Below are positions 54,164 to 61,393 of a stretch of DNA of 64,000 bases, piece by piece. Under the pieces are notes generated by a model that saw only the letters and a list, made by a program, of their open reading frames with translations, was not told where the DNA came from and made no database searches. Each line of letters begins with the position of its first letter. Positions within the stretch are counted from its first letter, which is position 1. The position numbers and the translations under genes are program-made. This DNA comes from PALSA-555 sp963731625 (lineage in GTDB: Bacteria > Actinomycetota > Acidimicrobiia > IMCC26256 > PALSA-555): assembly GCA_963731625.1 (NCBI GenBank), contig CAVSWH010000001.1, positions 744,001-808,000 of the forward strand. Reading direction: 5' to 3'.

Positions 54164-55360
54164 ATGAGCTCCCACGGCATCAAGGACCGAGTGGCCATCG
54201 TCGGGATGGGCTGCACCAAGTTCGGTGAGCACTGGACCAAGAGCACCGACGACCTGCTGCTCGAATCGACGAGCGCCGCGCTGGCGAGCGCCGGCGTCGG
54301 GAAGCAGGACATCGACGCCTACTGGGTGGGCACCGCGATGTCGGGCAACTCCGGGATGACGGTCTCGCGTCCGCTCCAGCTGCACAACAAGCCGGTCACC
54401 CGCGTCGAGAACTTCTGCGCGACGGGCTCCGAGGCGCTGCGCAACGCCGCGTACGCCGTGGCGTCCGGCGCCTACGACAGCGCGCTCGCCGTCGGCGTCG
54501 AGAAGGTGAAGGACAGCGGCTATCAGGGCCTCATTGGCGCCGGGAAGTCCCCCACCGACGGCACGAACCGCACCCTCACCGCAGCGGCGATGTTCGCCAT
54601 GTGCGCCCCGGCGTACGGGAGCAAGTACGGGGTGAGCGAAGACCAGATGCGCGAGGTGCTCGCCCGCATCTCGTGGAAGAACCACTACAACGGCGCCCGC
54701 AACGAGCGCGCGCAGTTCCGCAAGGAAGTCACGATGGAGACCATCTGCGGCGCGCCGCTGATGGCGGGCGGGCTGCGGGTCTTCGACTGCTCCGGCGTCG
54801 CCGACGGCAGCGCCGCGGCGATCGTCGTGCGGGCCGAGGACGCACACCGCTACACCGACACGCCGATCTACATCAAGGCGCTGTCGTTCGTCGCCGGCAA
54901 CGCCTCGGGCAACGCCGACCCCGACTACGACTACACGTGGTTCCCCGAGATCAACGCGGCCGGCAACGAGGCGTACGCGCAGGCCGGCGTCACCGACCCG
55001 CGCACCCAGATCTCGATGGCCGAGGTGCACGACTGCTTCACCCCGGCGGAGCTCCTCATCTACGAGGACCTCGGGTTCGCCGAGCGAGGCACGGCGTGGA
55101 AGGAGGTGCTCGCCGGCACCTTCGACCTCGCCGGGGACCTGCCGGTCAACCCGGACGGGGGCCTGAAGAGCTTCGGGCACCCCGTCGGCGCCTCCGGGCT
55201 GCGCATGTTCTTCGAGGCGTGGCTGCAGCTGCGCGGCGAGGCCCCCGAGGATCGGCGCATCTCGACCGCCGACCGGGGCCTCGCGCTGACCCACAACCTC
55301 GGCGGCTACCCCGGCGAGATGGTGAGCTTCGTCGGGATCGTCGGCAACGAGCCCGGCTGA
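54164..55360 (+). CDS. Thiolase family (SCP2-thiolase-like) protein
   Basis: 398 residues. VENFCATGSEALRNAAYAV holds the nucleophilic Cys, AEVHDCFTPAELLIYEDLGF the second Cys-containing site, and GGLKSFGHPVGASGLRM the catalytic His loop. This is the lipid-transfer-protein-like/SCPx branch, which includes acyl-CoA thiolases and retro-aldolases working with DUF35 partners. A very strong GGAGGAGAGG lies before the ATG. Both active sites look intact, unlike the upstream partner. It ends inside a 21-bp palindrome shared with the convergent CoA transferase. Confidence 0.93.
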   Translation: MSSHGIKDRVAIVGMGCTKFGEHWTKSTDDLLLESTSAALASAGVGKQDIDAYWVGTAMSGNSGMTVSRPLQLHNKPVTRVENFCATGSEALRNAAYAVASGAYDSALAVGVEKVKDSGYQGLIGAGKSPTDGTNRTLTAAAMFAMCAPAYGSKYGVSEDQMREVLARISWKNHYNGARNERAQFRKEVTMETICGAPLMAGGLRVFDCSGVADGSAAAIVVRAEDAHRYTDTPIYIKALSFVAGNASGNADPDYDYTWFPEINAAGNEAYAQAGVTDPRTQISMAEVHDCFTPAELLIYEDLGFAERGTAWKEVLAGTFDLAGDLPVNPDGGLKSFGHPVGASGLRMFFEAWLQLRGEAPEDRRISTADRGLALTHNLGGYPGEMVSFVGIVGNEPG

Positions 55361-55375
55361 CCGGGCCGGTCAGCC
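55355..55375. terminator. Palindrome over two convergent stops
   Basis: GGCTGACCGG-G-CCGGTCAGCC, a perfect 10-bp inverted repeat. It contains the TGA of the thiolase (55358-55360) and the TGA of the opposite CoA transferase (55370-55372). RNA from either strand would fold into an 8-bp stem with a 5-base loop, so it may be a bidirectional terminator. No T-tract. Confidence 0.45.
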
Positions 55376-56446
55376 GAGCCAGTCGGCCAGCACGGCCGCC
55401 CGGTCACCATCCAGGTCGGGCGCGCGCGCCTCGAGCATCGACGTGAGGCTGCCGCGGGACCGGATGTGCTCGTCGGCGAGCACCCCCGCGACGTCGAGCA
55501 CCGGCGCGATCGGGATGCGCACCTCCAGGAAGCGGGCGAGCACCTCGTCACGGTCGTGGGCCCCGATGAACGACGCCACGAGCTCGTCGAGCTCGTCCGC
55601 GACCTGCACCCGGTCCGCCGCCCGGCCGAATCGGGCTCGGTCGGCGTCGGTGTCGCGCCCGAGCAGCACGAGCAGGCGCGCGACCTGCGGGTCCGTCGTC
55701 CCCGAGACGGCGAGGTAGGCGCCGTCGCGGCTGCGGTACACGTTGCGCGGCGCGCCGCCGCGCACGCGGCTCCCGGAGCGGTGCGGCGGGTCGCCCGGGT
55801 CGTAGGCCGCGATCGTCCCGCCGAGCACGGTGAGGATCGGGTCGTACATCGTGACGTCGACGAGCCGGCCCTGGCCGCCCCGCACGCTGGCCCACGCCCC
55901 GGCGAGGGCGCCGATCACGCCCGAGAACGCGGTCAGCGTGTCGCCGAGCGGGACGGACGCGAGCATCGGCGGTCCGTCGGGTTCACCGGTCAGGTCGGCG
56001 AGGCCGCCGAACGCCTCGGCGAGGGTGCCCGCGCCCGGCCGGTCCGCGTACGGGCCGGTCAGCCCGTAGCAGCTCACGGCCACGACCACGAGCGACGGGT
56101 TGAGCGCGGCGAGGCGCTCGTAGCCAAGACCCCACCGGGACCGGACGGCCGCCGGGAGGTTCTCGACGAGCACGTCGGCGACCCGGACGAGGTCCTCGAA
56201 GGTCGCGCGGTCACCGTCCACCTCGAGGTCGAGGACGACGGAGCGCTTGTGGCGCGCCACCCAGGCCCAGGTCCGCGACTGACCGTCCCGCAGCACGCCC
56301 ATGCGCCGCATCGGGTCACCGCCGGGCGGCTCGACCTTCACGACGTCCGCGCCGAGGTCGCCGAGCATCGCCCCGACCTGGGGCGCCGCGTAGAGGGTTG
56401 CCACCTCGAGGACGCGCAGCCCCGTGAGGGGCGCGGAGTCACTCAA
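55370..56446 (-). CDS. CaiB/BaiF CoA-transferase family protein
   Basis: 358 residues. LTGLRVLEVATLYAAPQVGA, DLGADVVKVEPPGGDPMRRM, RHKRSVVLDLEVDGDRA, SVPLGDTLTAFSGVIGALAG with the catalytic Asp, and RGGAPRNVYRSRDGAYLAVS mark the class III CoA-transferase fold. The start is TTG 56446, which overlaps the cupin gene's stop as TTGA (56443-56446) and gives the right N-terminus; the longer frame upstream runs antisense-free through the cupin gene and is rejected. It forms an operon with the cupin and luciferase-like genes only in part, as the latter lies downstream of the opposite side (cupin is upstream). Confidence 0.9.
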   Translation of the reverse strand: MSDSAPLTGLRVLEVATLYAAPQVGAMLGDLGADVVKVEPPGGDPMRRMGVLRDGQSRTWAWVARHKRSVVLDLEVDGDRATFEDLVRVADVLVENLPAAVRSRWGLGYERLAALNPSLVVVAVSCYGLTGPYADRPGAGTLAEAFGGLADLTGEPDGPPMLASVPLGDTLTAFSGVIGALAGAWASVRGGQGRLVDVTMYDPILTVLGGTIAAYDPGDPPHRSGSRVRGGAPRNVYRSRDGAYLAVSGTTDPQVARLLVLLGRDTDADRARFGRAADRVQVADELDELVASFIGAHDRDEVLARFLEVRIPIAPVLDVAGVLADEHIRSRGSLTSMLEARAPDLDGDRAAVLADWLG

Positions 56447-56766
56447 TCCTTGAGCTCGACGAGGATCTCCCGGTAGCGCTGCCGGCCCGTGTTCTTCGCC
56501 GTCTCGATCCCGCCCCGCTCGATGTAGATGACGTTGCCCGGCGCGACGTCGCCCTCGACGGTCCCCGCCGGATAGGGCCCGCCCGTGTCGGGCTCGAAGA
56601 TCCCGGCGATCTTGTCGCCCTCCAGCTGGATGAGCAGGTAGTCGAGTCGGTGCTCGTGCACGTCCGAGCTCGCGCCCGGCTCGAGCTCCATCTCCCACAC
56701 CTTCACCCGGTCGTTCTCGAACAGCGGCTTCGTCGCCACGTCACCAAGCTTGCGGTCCGGACTCAT
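56443..56766 (-). CDS. Cupin-domain protein
   Basis: 107 residues. A single double-stranded beta-helix: VKVWEMELEPGASSDVHEHR contains the first metal motif (G(x)5HxH), and GTVEGDVAPGNVIYIERGG the second motif region, where the later metal His is not evident. Small cupins like this serve as decarboxylases, isomerases or binding proteins. A clear AGGAGG precedes the ATG at 56766. Its stop overlaps the TTG of the CoA transferase, so the two are translationally coupled. Confidence 0.88.
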   Translation of the reverse strand: MSPDRKLGDVATKPLFENDRVKVWEMELEPGASSDVHEHRLDYLLIQLEGDKIAGIFEPDTGGPYPAGTVEGDVAPGNVIYIERGGIETAKNTGRQRYREILVELKD

Positions 56767-56790
56767 CCGGCCTCCTTGTCTCTGGGCGGC

Positions 56791-57669
56791 CTACAGCCGC
56801 GCCGCCGCGCCGACGTACTCGTCGCCGAGCTTGCCGAGCACCGAGCGGATCCCGTCCGGATCCCCCGCGAAGGCGCTCAGCACCAGCTGGTCGACACCCG
56901 CGTCACGGTAGGCCGGAAGGTGCGACGGCTGCACGGGCTGGAGGTACGCGCCGACCGTGACGTCCACGTCGGCGAGGCTGCGCCCCGCCTCACCGAGGAA
57001 GCCCTCGAGGCGGCGCACCGACCTGGCCGCCGAGTCGGGCAGGTGGTTGAAGCCGTGCCAGCCGTCGCCCAGCGTCGCGACGCGGCGCAGCGCCGCGTCG
57101 GTCTCCCCGCCGAAGTAGATGGGCGGGTTCGGCTGCTGCACCGGCTTCGGGTACATGCGACACGGCGGCAGCGTGTAGTGGGCACCCTCGTACGACGAGA
57201 CGTCGTCGCGCCAGCACGCCTTCATCACGGCGAGATACTCGGCGTTGACGGCCGCGCGATCTTCGAAGGGCATGTCGAGCACCGCGAACTCCTCGCGCAG
57301 CCAGCCGATGCCGGCCCCGAAGTCGACTCGGCCGCCCGAGAGCCAGTCGGCCGTCGCCACCGACTTCGCCGTGTAGACGGGGTTGCGCTGGGGCACGAGG
57401 CACACCGCGGTGCCGACGCGGATCCGGGTCGTCGCGGCCGCCAGGAACGTCAGCGTGGTGAAGAGCTCGAGCATGCCGCTCTCGGCCGGCAGCCCGATCC
57501 GGCCGTCCTCGGCGTAGGGGTACTTCGACGTGTACTCGTCGAGGAACACGACGTGCTCGCCGACCCAGATCGAGGCGAACCCGGCCGCCTCGGCGGCCTC
57601 GGCGTATGCGGTGAGGAACGCCGGCGTCGCCACCGGGCTGACACTCGGCAGGAACAGACCGACGCGCAC
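56791..57669 (-). CDS. LLM-class F420-dependent oxidoreductase
   Basis: 292-residue luciferase-like barrel: GLFLPSVSPVATPAFLTAYA, FASIWVGEHVVFLDEYTSKY, VGTAVCLVPQRNPVYTAKSV, WLSGGRVDFGAGIGWLREEF and YPKPVQQPNPPIYFGGETDA (cofactor phosphate site). Close in layout to mycobacterial F420-type enzymes; substrate unknown. GTG 57669 follows GGGGAGGAC, and a -10 hexamer lies at 57699-57704, so this is a conventional leadered mRNA. The cupin and CoA-transferase genes follow at a 24-base spacing and are probably in the same operon. Confidence 0.9.
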   Translation of the reverse strand: MRVGLFLPSVSPVATPAFLTAYAEAAEAAGFASIWVGEHVVFLDEYTSKYPYAEDGRIGLPAESGMLELFTTLTFLAAATTRIRVGTAVCLVPQRNPVYTAKSVATADWLSGGRVDFGAGIGWLREEFAVLDMPFEDRAAVNAEYLAVMKACWRDDVSSYEGAHYTLPPCRMYPKPVQQPNPPIYFGGETDAALRRVATLGDGWHGFNHLPDSAARSVRRLEGFLGEAGRSLADVDVTVGAYLQPVQPSHLPAYRDAGVDQLVLSAFAGDPDGIRSVLGKLGDEYVGAAARL

Positions 57670-57698
57670 ACGTCCTCCCCGGTCACGGACGAGCCCGG

Positions 57699-57704
57699 AG
57701 CATA
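57699..57704 (-). promoter_or_regulatory. -10 hexamer for LLM-cupin-CoA transferase operon
   Basis: TATGCT on the minus strand, with a leader of about 29 bases carrying GGAGGA. Confidence 0.4.
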
Positions 57705-57739
57705 GGACCGGAGACATCCGCGCCCACCGGCGGTGCGAC

Positions 57740-57775
57740 GGCGGTGGCCCGCGCGCTGCGCGACGGGCCACCGCC
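57740..57775 (-). terminator. Long GC hairpin after decayed gene
   Basis: GGCGGTGGCCCG (57740-57751) pairs perfectly with CGGGCCACCGCC (57764-57775); the loop itself can pair CGCG with CGCG, extending the stem to 16 bp with one bulge. It starts 8 bases beyond the last codon of the decayed membrane gene. It has no T-tract, as is common for actinobacterial terminators. Confidence 0.5.
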
Positions 57776-57782
57776 GGGTGGT

Positions 57783-58455
57783 TCAGGCGATCGCCCGCTC
57801 GGGCTTCCGCCACAGCACGATGCTGATCCCGAGGATCCAGATGATCGTCAGGAGTGATGCCGATGATATTGAAAGCCCCATGATGCGCCGTTGGCGTAGG
57901 CAACCCCCAGGATGCCGACGAGGTCGACGACGGCGAGCGCCCCGCTGGCCCACCCGAACCAGCGCGGCGTACATCCCGGTGTTGAGGAACACCAGCGCCG
58001 ACGCCCCGACGAGGATGCGTGAGCCCGGTGACGAGGGTGCCCACTGTTCAGGAACGGTCGAAGGTCCAGAAGAAGCGTGCGCCGCTCGGGCCGAGGTCGT
58101 GCATCCGCAGCGCCATGACGGCCACGCACGCGCTGAGATGGCACTGTCGCCGCCGTCGCCAGGATGCCGCCAGCCGAGCGCCGCCACGGCGAAGCCGGAT
58201 CGGCCGCCCTCCGCCTTGCGCAGCGAACTGAAGTGCGCGGCGAGCCAGACCAGCACCGCCGCCATCGCGAAGGAGCAGACCGCGCCGCGGATGCCTTGAG
58301 GTTGCCCACGTGCGTCGAGAGGTAGTGGAAGATCTTTGCGCTCGAGTCGGTCACTGACGGCGAGCTGCCTTGCAGGATCGGTCCGCCCACGATGATCAGC
58401 ACGAAGAACACAAGCCCTGCGAGCGCGCAGAGCCGGACGGATTTTCTTCGGTCAT
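57783..58455 (-). pseudogene. Decayed membrane-protein gene, multiple frameshifts
   Basis: Reading all three minus-strand frames reconstructs one protein of about 220 residues with several hydrophobic helices: ATG 58455 (after GGGGGGGAG), then LCALAGLVFFVLIIVGGPIL, AMAAVLVWLAAHFSSLRKAE, GGILATAATV, ACVAVMALRMHDLGPSGARF, LVGASALVFLNTGMYAALVR, ASGALAVVDLVGILGVAYAN and SLLTIIWILGISIVLW. Each block is in a different frame from the next, so at least six small indels separate them (for example in the A-run 58441-58449 and near 58294). Neighbours are intact, which favours true decay over poor sequence. No family assigned with confidence. Confidence 0.75.
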
Positions 58456-58500
58456 TTGCTCCCCCCCGGTGATATGAAGCGAGCACCTGCACCGCGCCCC

Positions 58501-58546
58501 GGTGCGACGCTCGGGTTTGTTCGTCGCACCCTTACATCGGTGCGAC
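58501..58546. promoter_or_regulatory. Triple GGTGCGAC site, candidate operator
   Basis: GGTGCGAC at 58501-58508, its complement GTCGCACC at 58523-58530, and GGTGCGAC again at 58539-58546, 16-22 bases apart and upstream of the decayed gene. The last two form an inverted repeat with an 8-base spacer. The same 8-mer occurs elsewhere in the window by chance, so only the clustering is notable. Confidence 0.35.
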
Positions 58547-58750
58547 ACGCCCGCCAGTGCACGCGGCCGCCCCGGAAGGGGCTTCGACCCTTTCCTCCGG
58601 GTTGGGGCTTGTGCGGCGCGCGGCAGCGGGGCGCGGTCGAGCCGCCACACGGCGCACTCGGGAAGGCGGCGCGGTGCCCTCGCCGCGGGCGTCGTGCACC
58701 GACCGGGCCCGAGGAATATCGCCACGAAGCCCCGTGGTTATGGTGGGTAC

Positions 58751-58806
58751 GGCGGCTCCGCTCGTGCCCACCCGCCCGGGCGCGGGCAGGAGCCGCCTTT
58801 CGTTGT
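58751..58806 (+). terminator. Hairpin with T-rich tail
   Basis: GGCGGCTCC (58751-58759) pairs with GGAGCCGCC (58789-58797); inside, TGCCC (58765-58769) pairs with GGGCA (58784-58788). TTTCGTTGT follows on the plus strand. It looks like an intrinsic terminator for plus-strand RNA, although no plus-strand gene precedes it. It could also mark the 3' end of the minus-strand gene that ends at 58826. Confidence 0.5.
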
Positions 58807-58825
58807 GGGGCCCTCGCCGCGGCGC

Positions 58826-59836
58826 TCAGGCGCGGAAGCCGGCCAGGATCCCCTGCCAGCGGTCCGGGTCGCTCCGGTACGGGGCATAGAAGCTGAGGCG
58901 GTCCACGACGTCACCGAACCGCTCGAGCATCCGTGCGGGGATGTCCTCGGGCGCCGCGGCGACGGCGAACGTCTCGAGCATGTCGTCGGTGATCGACTCC
59001 CCCATGGCCTGCCACTCGCCTCGCTTCGAGCGGGCGTTCAGCTCGTCCTGCAGCTCGCCCCAGCCGTGGAGCTCGAGCACCGGGCGGTAGGCGGGCGTCG
59101 AGCCGTAGAAGGCAATCTGCTCCTTTGTGCCCGTGCGGGCCTTGTCGAGCTGCTCGTCGTTCACGCCCGTGACGACGAACAGCGGGCCCGAGATCTCGAA
59201 GTCCGCGCGGCGCCGGCCGCTGCGGGCGAAGCCGCGCTCGAGGGCCGGCATCGTGACCTCGCGCACGTACCGCTCCGTGGTGAAGCCGTGCAGGATGATC
59301 CCGTCGGCCACCTCGCCGGCGACCTCGGTCATGCGCTCCCCGACGGCCGCGAGGATGATCTTCGGCGTGCCGTAAGGGTTCGGCCCCGGGTTGAAGAACG
59401 GCGTCATGAGGGTGTGGCGGTAGAACTCGCCGCGGAAGTCGAGCGGCGCGCCGTCGTTCCAGCACGCCCAGATCGCCCGGATGGCCAGGATCATCTCCCG
59501 CATCCGCGCCGCCGGGTGCGACCACGGCATCGAGAACCGCTTCTCGATGTGCGCCTTGATCTGGCTTCCGAGCCCCAGCCGGAAGCGCCCGCCGGAGTAG
59601 GCGTGCAGGTCGTAGCCGAGGTTCGCCAGCGTCATCGGGTTGCGCGCGAACGCGACGGCGATCCCGGTCCCGAGCTCGAGCCGCTCGGTGTGCTCGGCCG
59701 CGGCCAGGATCGGGAGGAAGGGGTCGTGCGCGGTCTCGGCGCTGAGCGCGCCGTCATAGCCGACGCTCTCGAGCTCGCGGGCGATCCGCGCGACCTCCTC
59801 CGGCCCGGCCGAGGGCAGTCCGCCGTCGAGCTTCAC
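58826..59836 (-). CDS. LLM-class F420-dependent oxidoreductase, Rv2161c-like
   Basis: 336 residues: VKLDGGLPSAGPEEVARIAR, YDGALSAETAHDPFLPILAA, LGTGIAVAFARNPMTLANLG, YSGGRFRLGLGSQIKAHIEK, MPWSHPAARMREMILAIRAI and GTPKIILAAVGERMTEVAGE. The order and the SAETAHDP motif fit the mycobacterial Rv2161c-like subfamily of F420-dependent enzymes; the substrate is unknown. GTG 59836 is chosen because a -10 hexamer ends 8 bases upstream; the longer upstream frame looks random. Fourth luciferase-like gene of the window. Confidence 0.9.
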   Translation of the reverse strand: MKLDGGLPSAGPEEVARIARELESVGYDGALSAETAHDPFLPILAAAEHTERLELGTGIAVAFARNPMTLANLGYDLHAYSGGRFRLGLGSQIKAHIEKRFSMPWSHPAARMREMILAIRAIWACWNDGAPLDFRGEFYRHTLMTPFFNPGPNPYGTPKIILAAVGERMTEVAGEVADGIILHGFTTERYVREVTMPALERGFARSGRRRADFEISGPLFVVTGVNDEQLDKARTGTKEQIAFYGSTPAYRPVLELHGWGELQDELNARSKRGEWQAMGESITDDMLETFAVAAAPEDIPARMLERFGDVVDRLSFYAPYRSDPDRWQGILAGFRA

Positions 59837-59844
59837 GCCGGCGG

Positions 59845-59850
59845 AGCGTA
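59845..59850 (-). promoter_or_regulatory. Leaderless -10 for Rv2161c-like gene
   Basis: TACGCT on the minus strand ends 8 bases before the GTG at 59836. Confidence 0.5.
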
Positions 59851-59978
59851 ACCGGACACGCGGCGCGACTCCCCCGCCGCAGAGCCCGCGCCGGGGCCGA
59901 AACCCCGCCGTCTCGGCCGTCGGGCACCCGAGGGGGCGCCCGGCTCGGGCGGTCCCCGCCGCTGTCACACCCCCGAGT

Positions 59979-59984
59979 TACTCT
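59979..59984 (+). promoter_or_regulatory. Leaderless -10 for RecB-like gene
   Basis: TACTCT ends 9 bases before the ATG at 59994. Confidence 0.45.
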
Positions 59985-59993
59985 CCGCCGAGG

Positions 59994-60821
59994 ATGGCGC
60001 CACTCCCCTACGCCCTGTCGCCGAGCTCCATCTCGGCGTTCAAGCAGTGCCCGCTCGCGTTCCGCTTTGCCTATGTCGACCGGCTCCCGGAGCCGCCGTC
60101 GGTGTGGACGGCGAAGGGGACGCTGGTCCACCTCGCGCTGCAGTACCTCCTCGACCGGCCGGCCGACGACCGCACGCTCGACGCCGCGTTCGCGGACCTC
60201 GACCGCGCCCGGGTGACGCTGGCCGCCGACGCGGAGTTCGCGGCGCTCGAGCTGAGCGACGAGGAGCGCGAGCAGTTCGACCGCGACTCCGAGGAGCTGA
60301 TCCGCCGGTACTTCCGCCTCGAGGACCCTCAGCTCGTCCATCCGATCGGCCTCGAGCTGCGCTTGGAGGCCAGGGTCGACGGGGTCCGGATCCGTGGCGT
60401 GATCGACCGCCTCGACCTCGTCGACGGCGAGCTCGTCGTCACCGACTACAAGACGGGGGCGGTGCCGTCGGAGTTCTTCGAGGCGAAGAGCCTCGCGGGT
60501 GTCCACATGTACTCGCTGCTCTGCGAGCAGAACTTCGGCCAGCGGCCCCAGCAGGTGCAGCTGCTCTACCTGTCGAAGCCCGAGGCGATCATCGCCCGGC
60601 CGAGCGACCAGTCGAGTCAGGGCGTCGCGCGACGCACGGTCGCGCTCTGGACGGCAATCGAGCAGGCGTGCGCACGCGATGACTTCCGGCCGCGTACGAG
60701 CCGTCTGTGCGACTTCTGCACGTTCCGCCCCTACTGCCCGGCCTACGGCGGCGACCCGCAGGACGCCGTCGAGCTGCGCGGTCCCGGCACCGTCATCGCG
60801 CAGACGCTGCCGCTCGGCTGA
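59994..60821 (+). CDS. RecB-like PD-(D/E)XK nuclease with Fe-S site
   Basis: 275 residues. LSPSSISAFKQCPLAFRFAY opens the protein, GTLVHLALQYLL gives the nuclease His, and RGVIDRLDLVDGELVVTDYK (with TG after) contains the Asp and the D-Y-K catalytic set of the RecB family. Cys19 at the N-terminus plus Cys239, Cys242 and Cys248 (CDFCTFRPYCPAY) form the AddB/Cas4-type 4Fe-4S arrangement. A nuclease for DNA ends or repair is expected. No helicase or cas gene is adjacent. Leaderless -10 supports the ATG. Confidence 0.92.
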   Translation: MAPLPYALSPSSISAFKQCPLAFRFAYVDRLPEPPSVWTAKGTLVHLALQYLLDRPADDRTLDAAFADLDRARVTLAADAEFAALELSDEEREQFDRDSEELIRRYFRLEDPQLVHPIGLELRLEARVDGVRIRGVIDRLDLVDGELVVTDYKTGAVPSEFFEAKSLAGVHMYSLLCEQNFGQRPQQVQLLYLSKPEAIIARPSDQSSQGVARRTVALWTAIEQACARDDFRPRTSRLCDFCTFRPYCPAYGGDPQDAVELRGPGTVIAQTLPLG

Positions 60822-60850
60822 GCACGTCCGGTCGGCGCAGCGACCGCCGG

Positions 60851-60856
60851 TAGGCT
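60851..60856 (+). promoter_or_regulatory. Leaderless -10 for PAP2 gene
   Basis: TAGGCT ends 9 bases before the ATG at 60866. Confidence 0.45.
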
Positions 60857-60865
60857 CGCCAGCCG

Positions 60866-61393
60866 ATGCGTCCCGTCACCGAGGTCGTCACCGAGTTCGA
60901 CGAGCGGATCGAGAAGTGGCTCGAACCGCGTCGGTCGGCCACGCTCGACGACGTCATGTACGGCGTGTCGAGCGCCGCGGACCACGCGCTCCTGTGGCTG
61001 GCGTTCGGCGCGGTGCGCACGGTGCGCCGCAACGACCTCGCCTGGGGCGGCCGATATCTCGGGATGCTCGTCGGGGAGTCCGCCGTCACGAACACGGTGA
61101 AGCTCATGTTCCGGCGGGTGCGTCCCCAGGAGCACTTCTCCCACGACGACCCGCTGCCCCACCAGATGCGCCGGCCGATCACGTCGTCGTTCCCGTCGGG
61201 GCACGCCGTCACCGCGTTCACCGCCGCGGCGGTGCTGTCGCGCGGAAGCCGCCTCGCGCCGCTCTACTACGGGCTGGCGACGACCATTGCGGCGAGCCGC
61301 GTGTACACGCGCGTCCACCACGCGTCGGACGGCGTCGCGGGTGTCGCGCTCGGCGTCGCGCTCGGGAGCGTCGCGCGACGCCTGGTACGGTGA
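60866..61393 (+). CDS. PAP2-family membrane phosphatase
   Basis: 175 residues. The three-part phosphatase signature is complete: KLMFRRVRPQE, SSFPSGHAVTAFTAAAV, and SRVYTRVHHASDGVAG (catalytic His residues in the second and third). Hydrophobic helices surround them, so it probably dephosphorylates a lipid phosphate such as undecaprenyl pyrophosphate or phosphatidic acid at the membrane. Shorter than typical at the N-terminus. Its TGA overlaps the GTG of the next gene. Confidence 0.9.
   Translation: MRPVTEVVTEFDERIEKWLEPRRSATLDDVMYGVSSAADHALLWLAFGAVRTVRRNDLAWGGRYLGMLVGESAVTNTVKLMFRRVRPQEHFSHDDPLPHQMRRPITSSFPSGHAVTAFTAAAVLSRGSRLAPLYYGLATTIAASRVYTRVHHASDGVAGVALGVALGSVARRLVR

Larger units (their letters stand above)
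58456..58825. other. Gene-free stretch of 370 bases
   Basis: No supported coding frame on either strand. It holds the presumed control region of the decayed gene (58456-58550), a cluster of three GGTGCGAC sites, about 200 bases in which I see nothing, and a terminator-like hairpin at 58751-58806. Confidence 0.6.

Noticed and set aside
57732..57739. Fourth GGTGCGAC beyond the decayed gene, suggesting flanking repeats of a mobile element
   Set aside because: The 8-mer also occurs at several coding sites (for example near 7274, 24166, 44366, 53767), so a single copy has no weight; no transposase or target duplication is visible.
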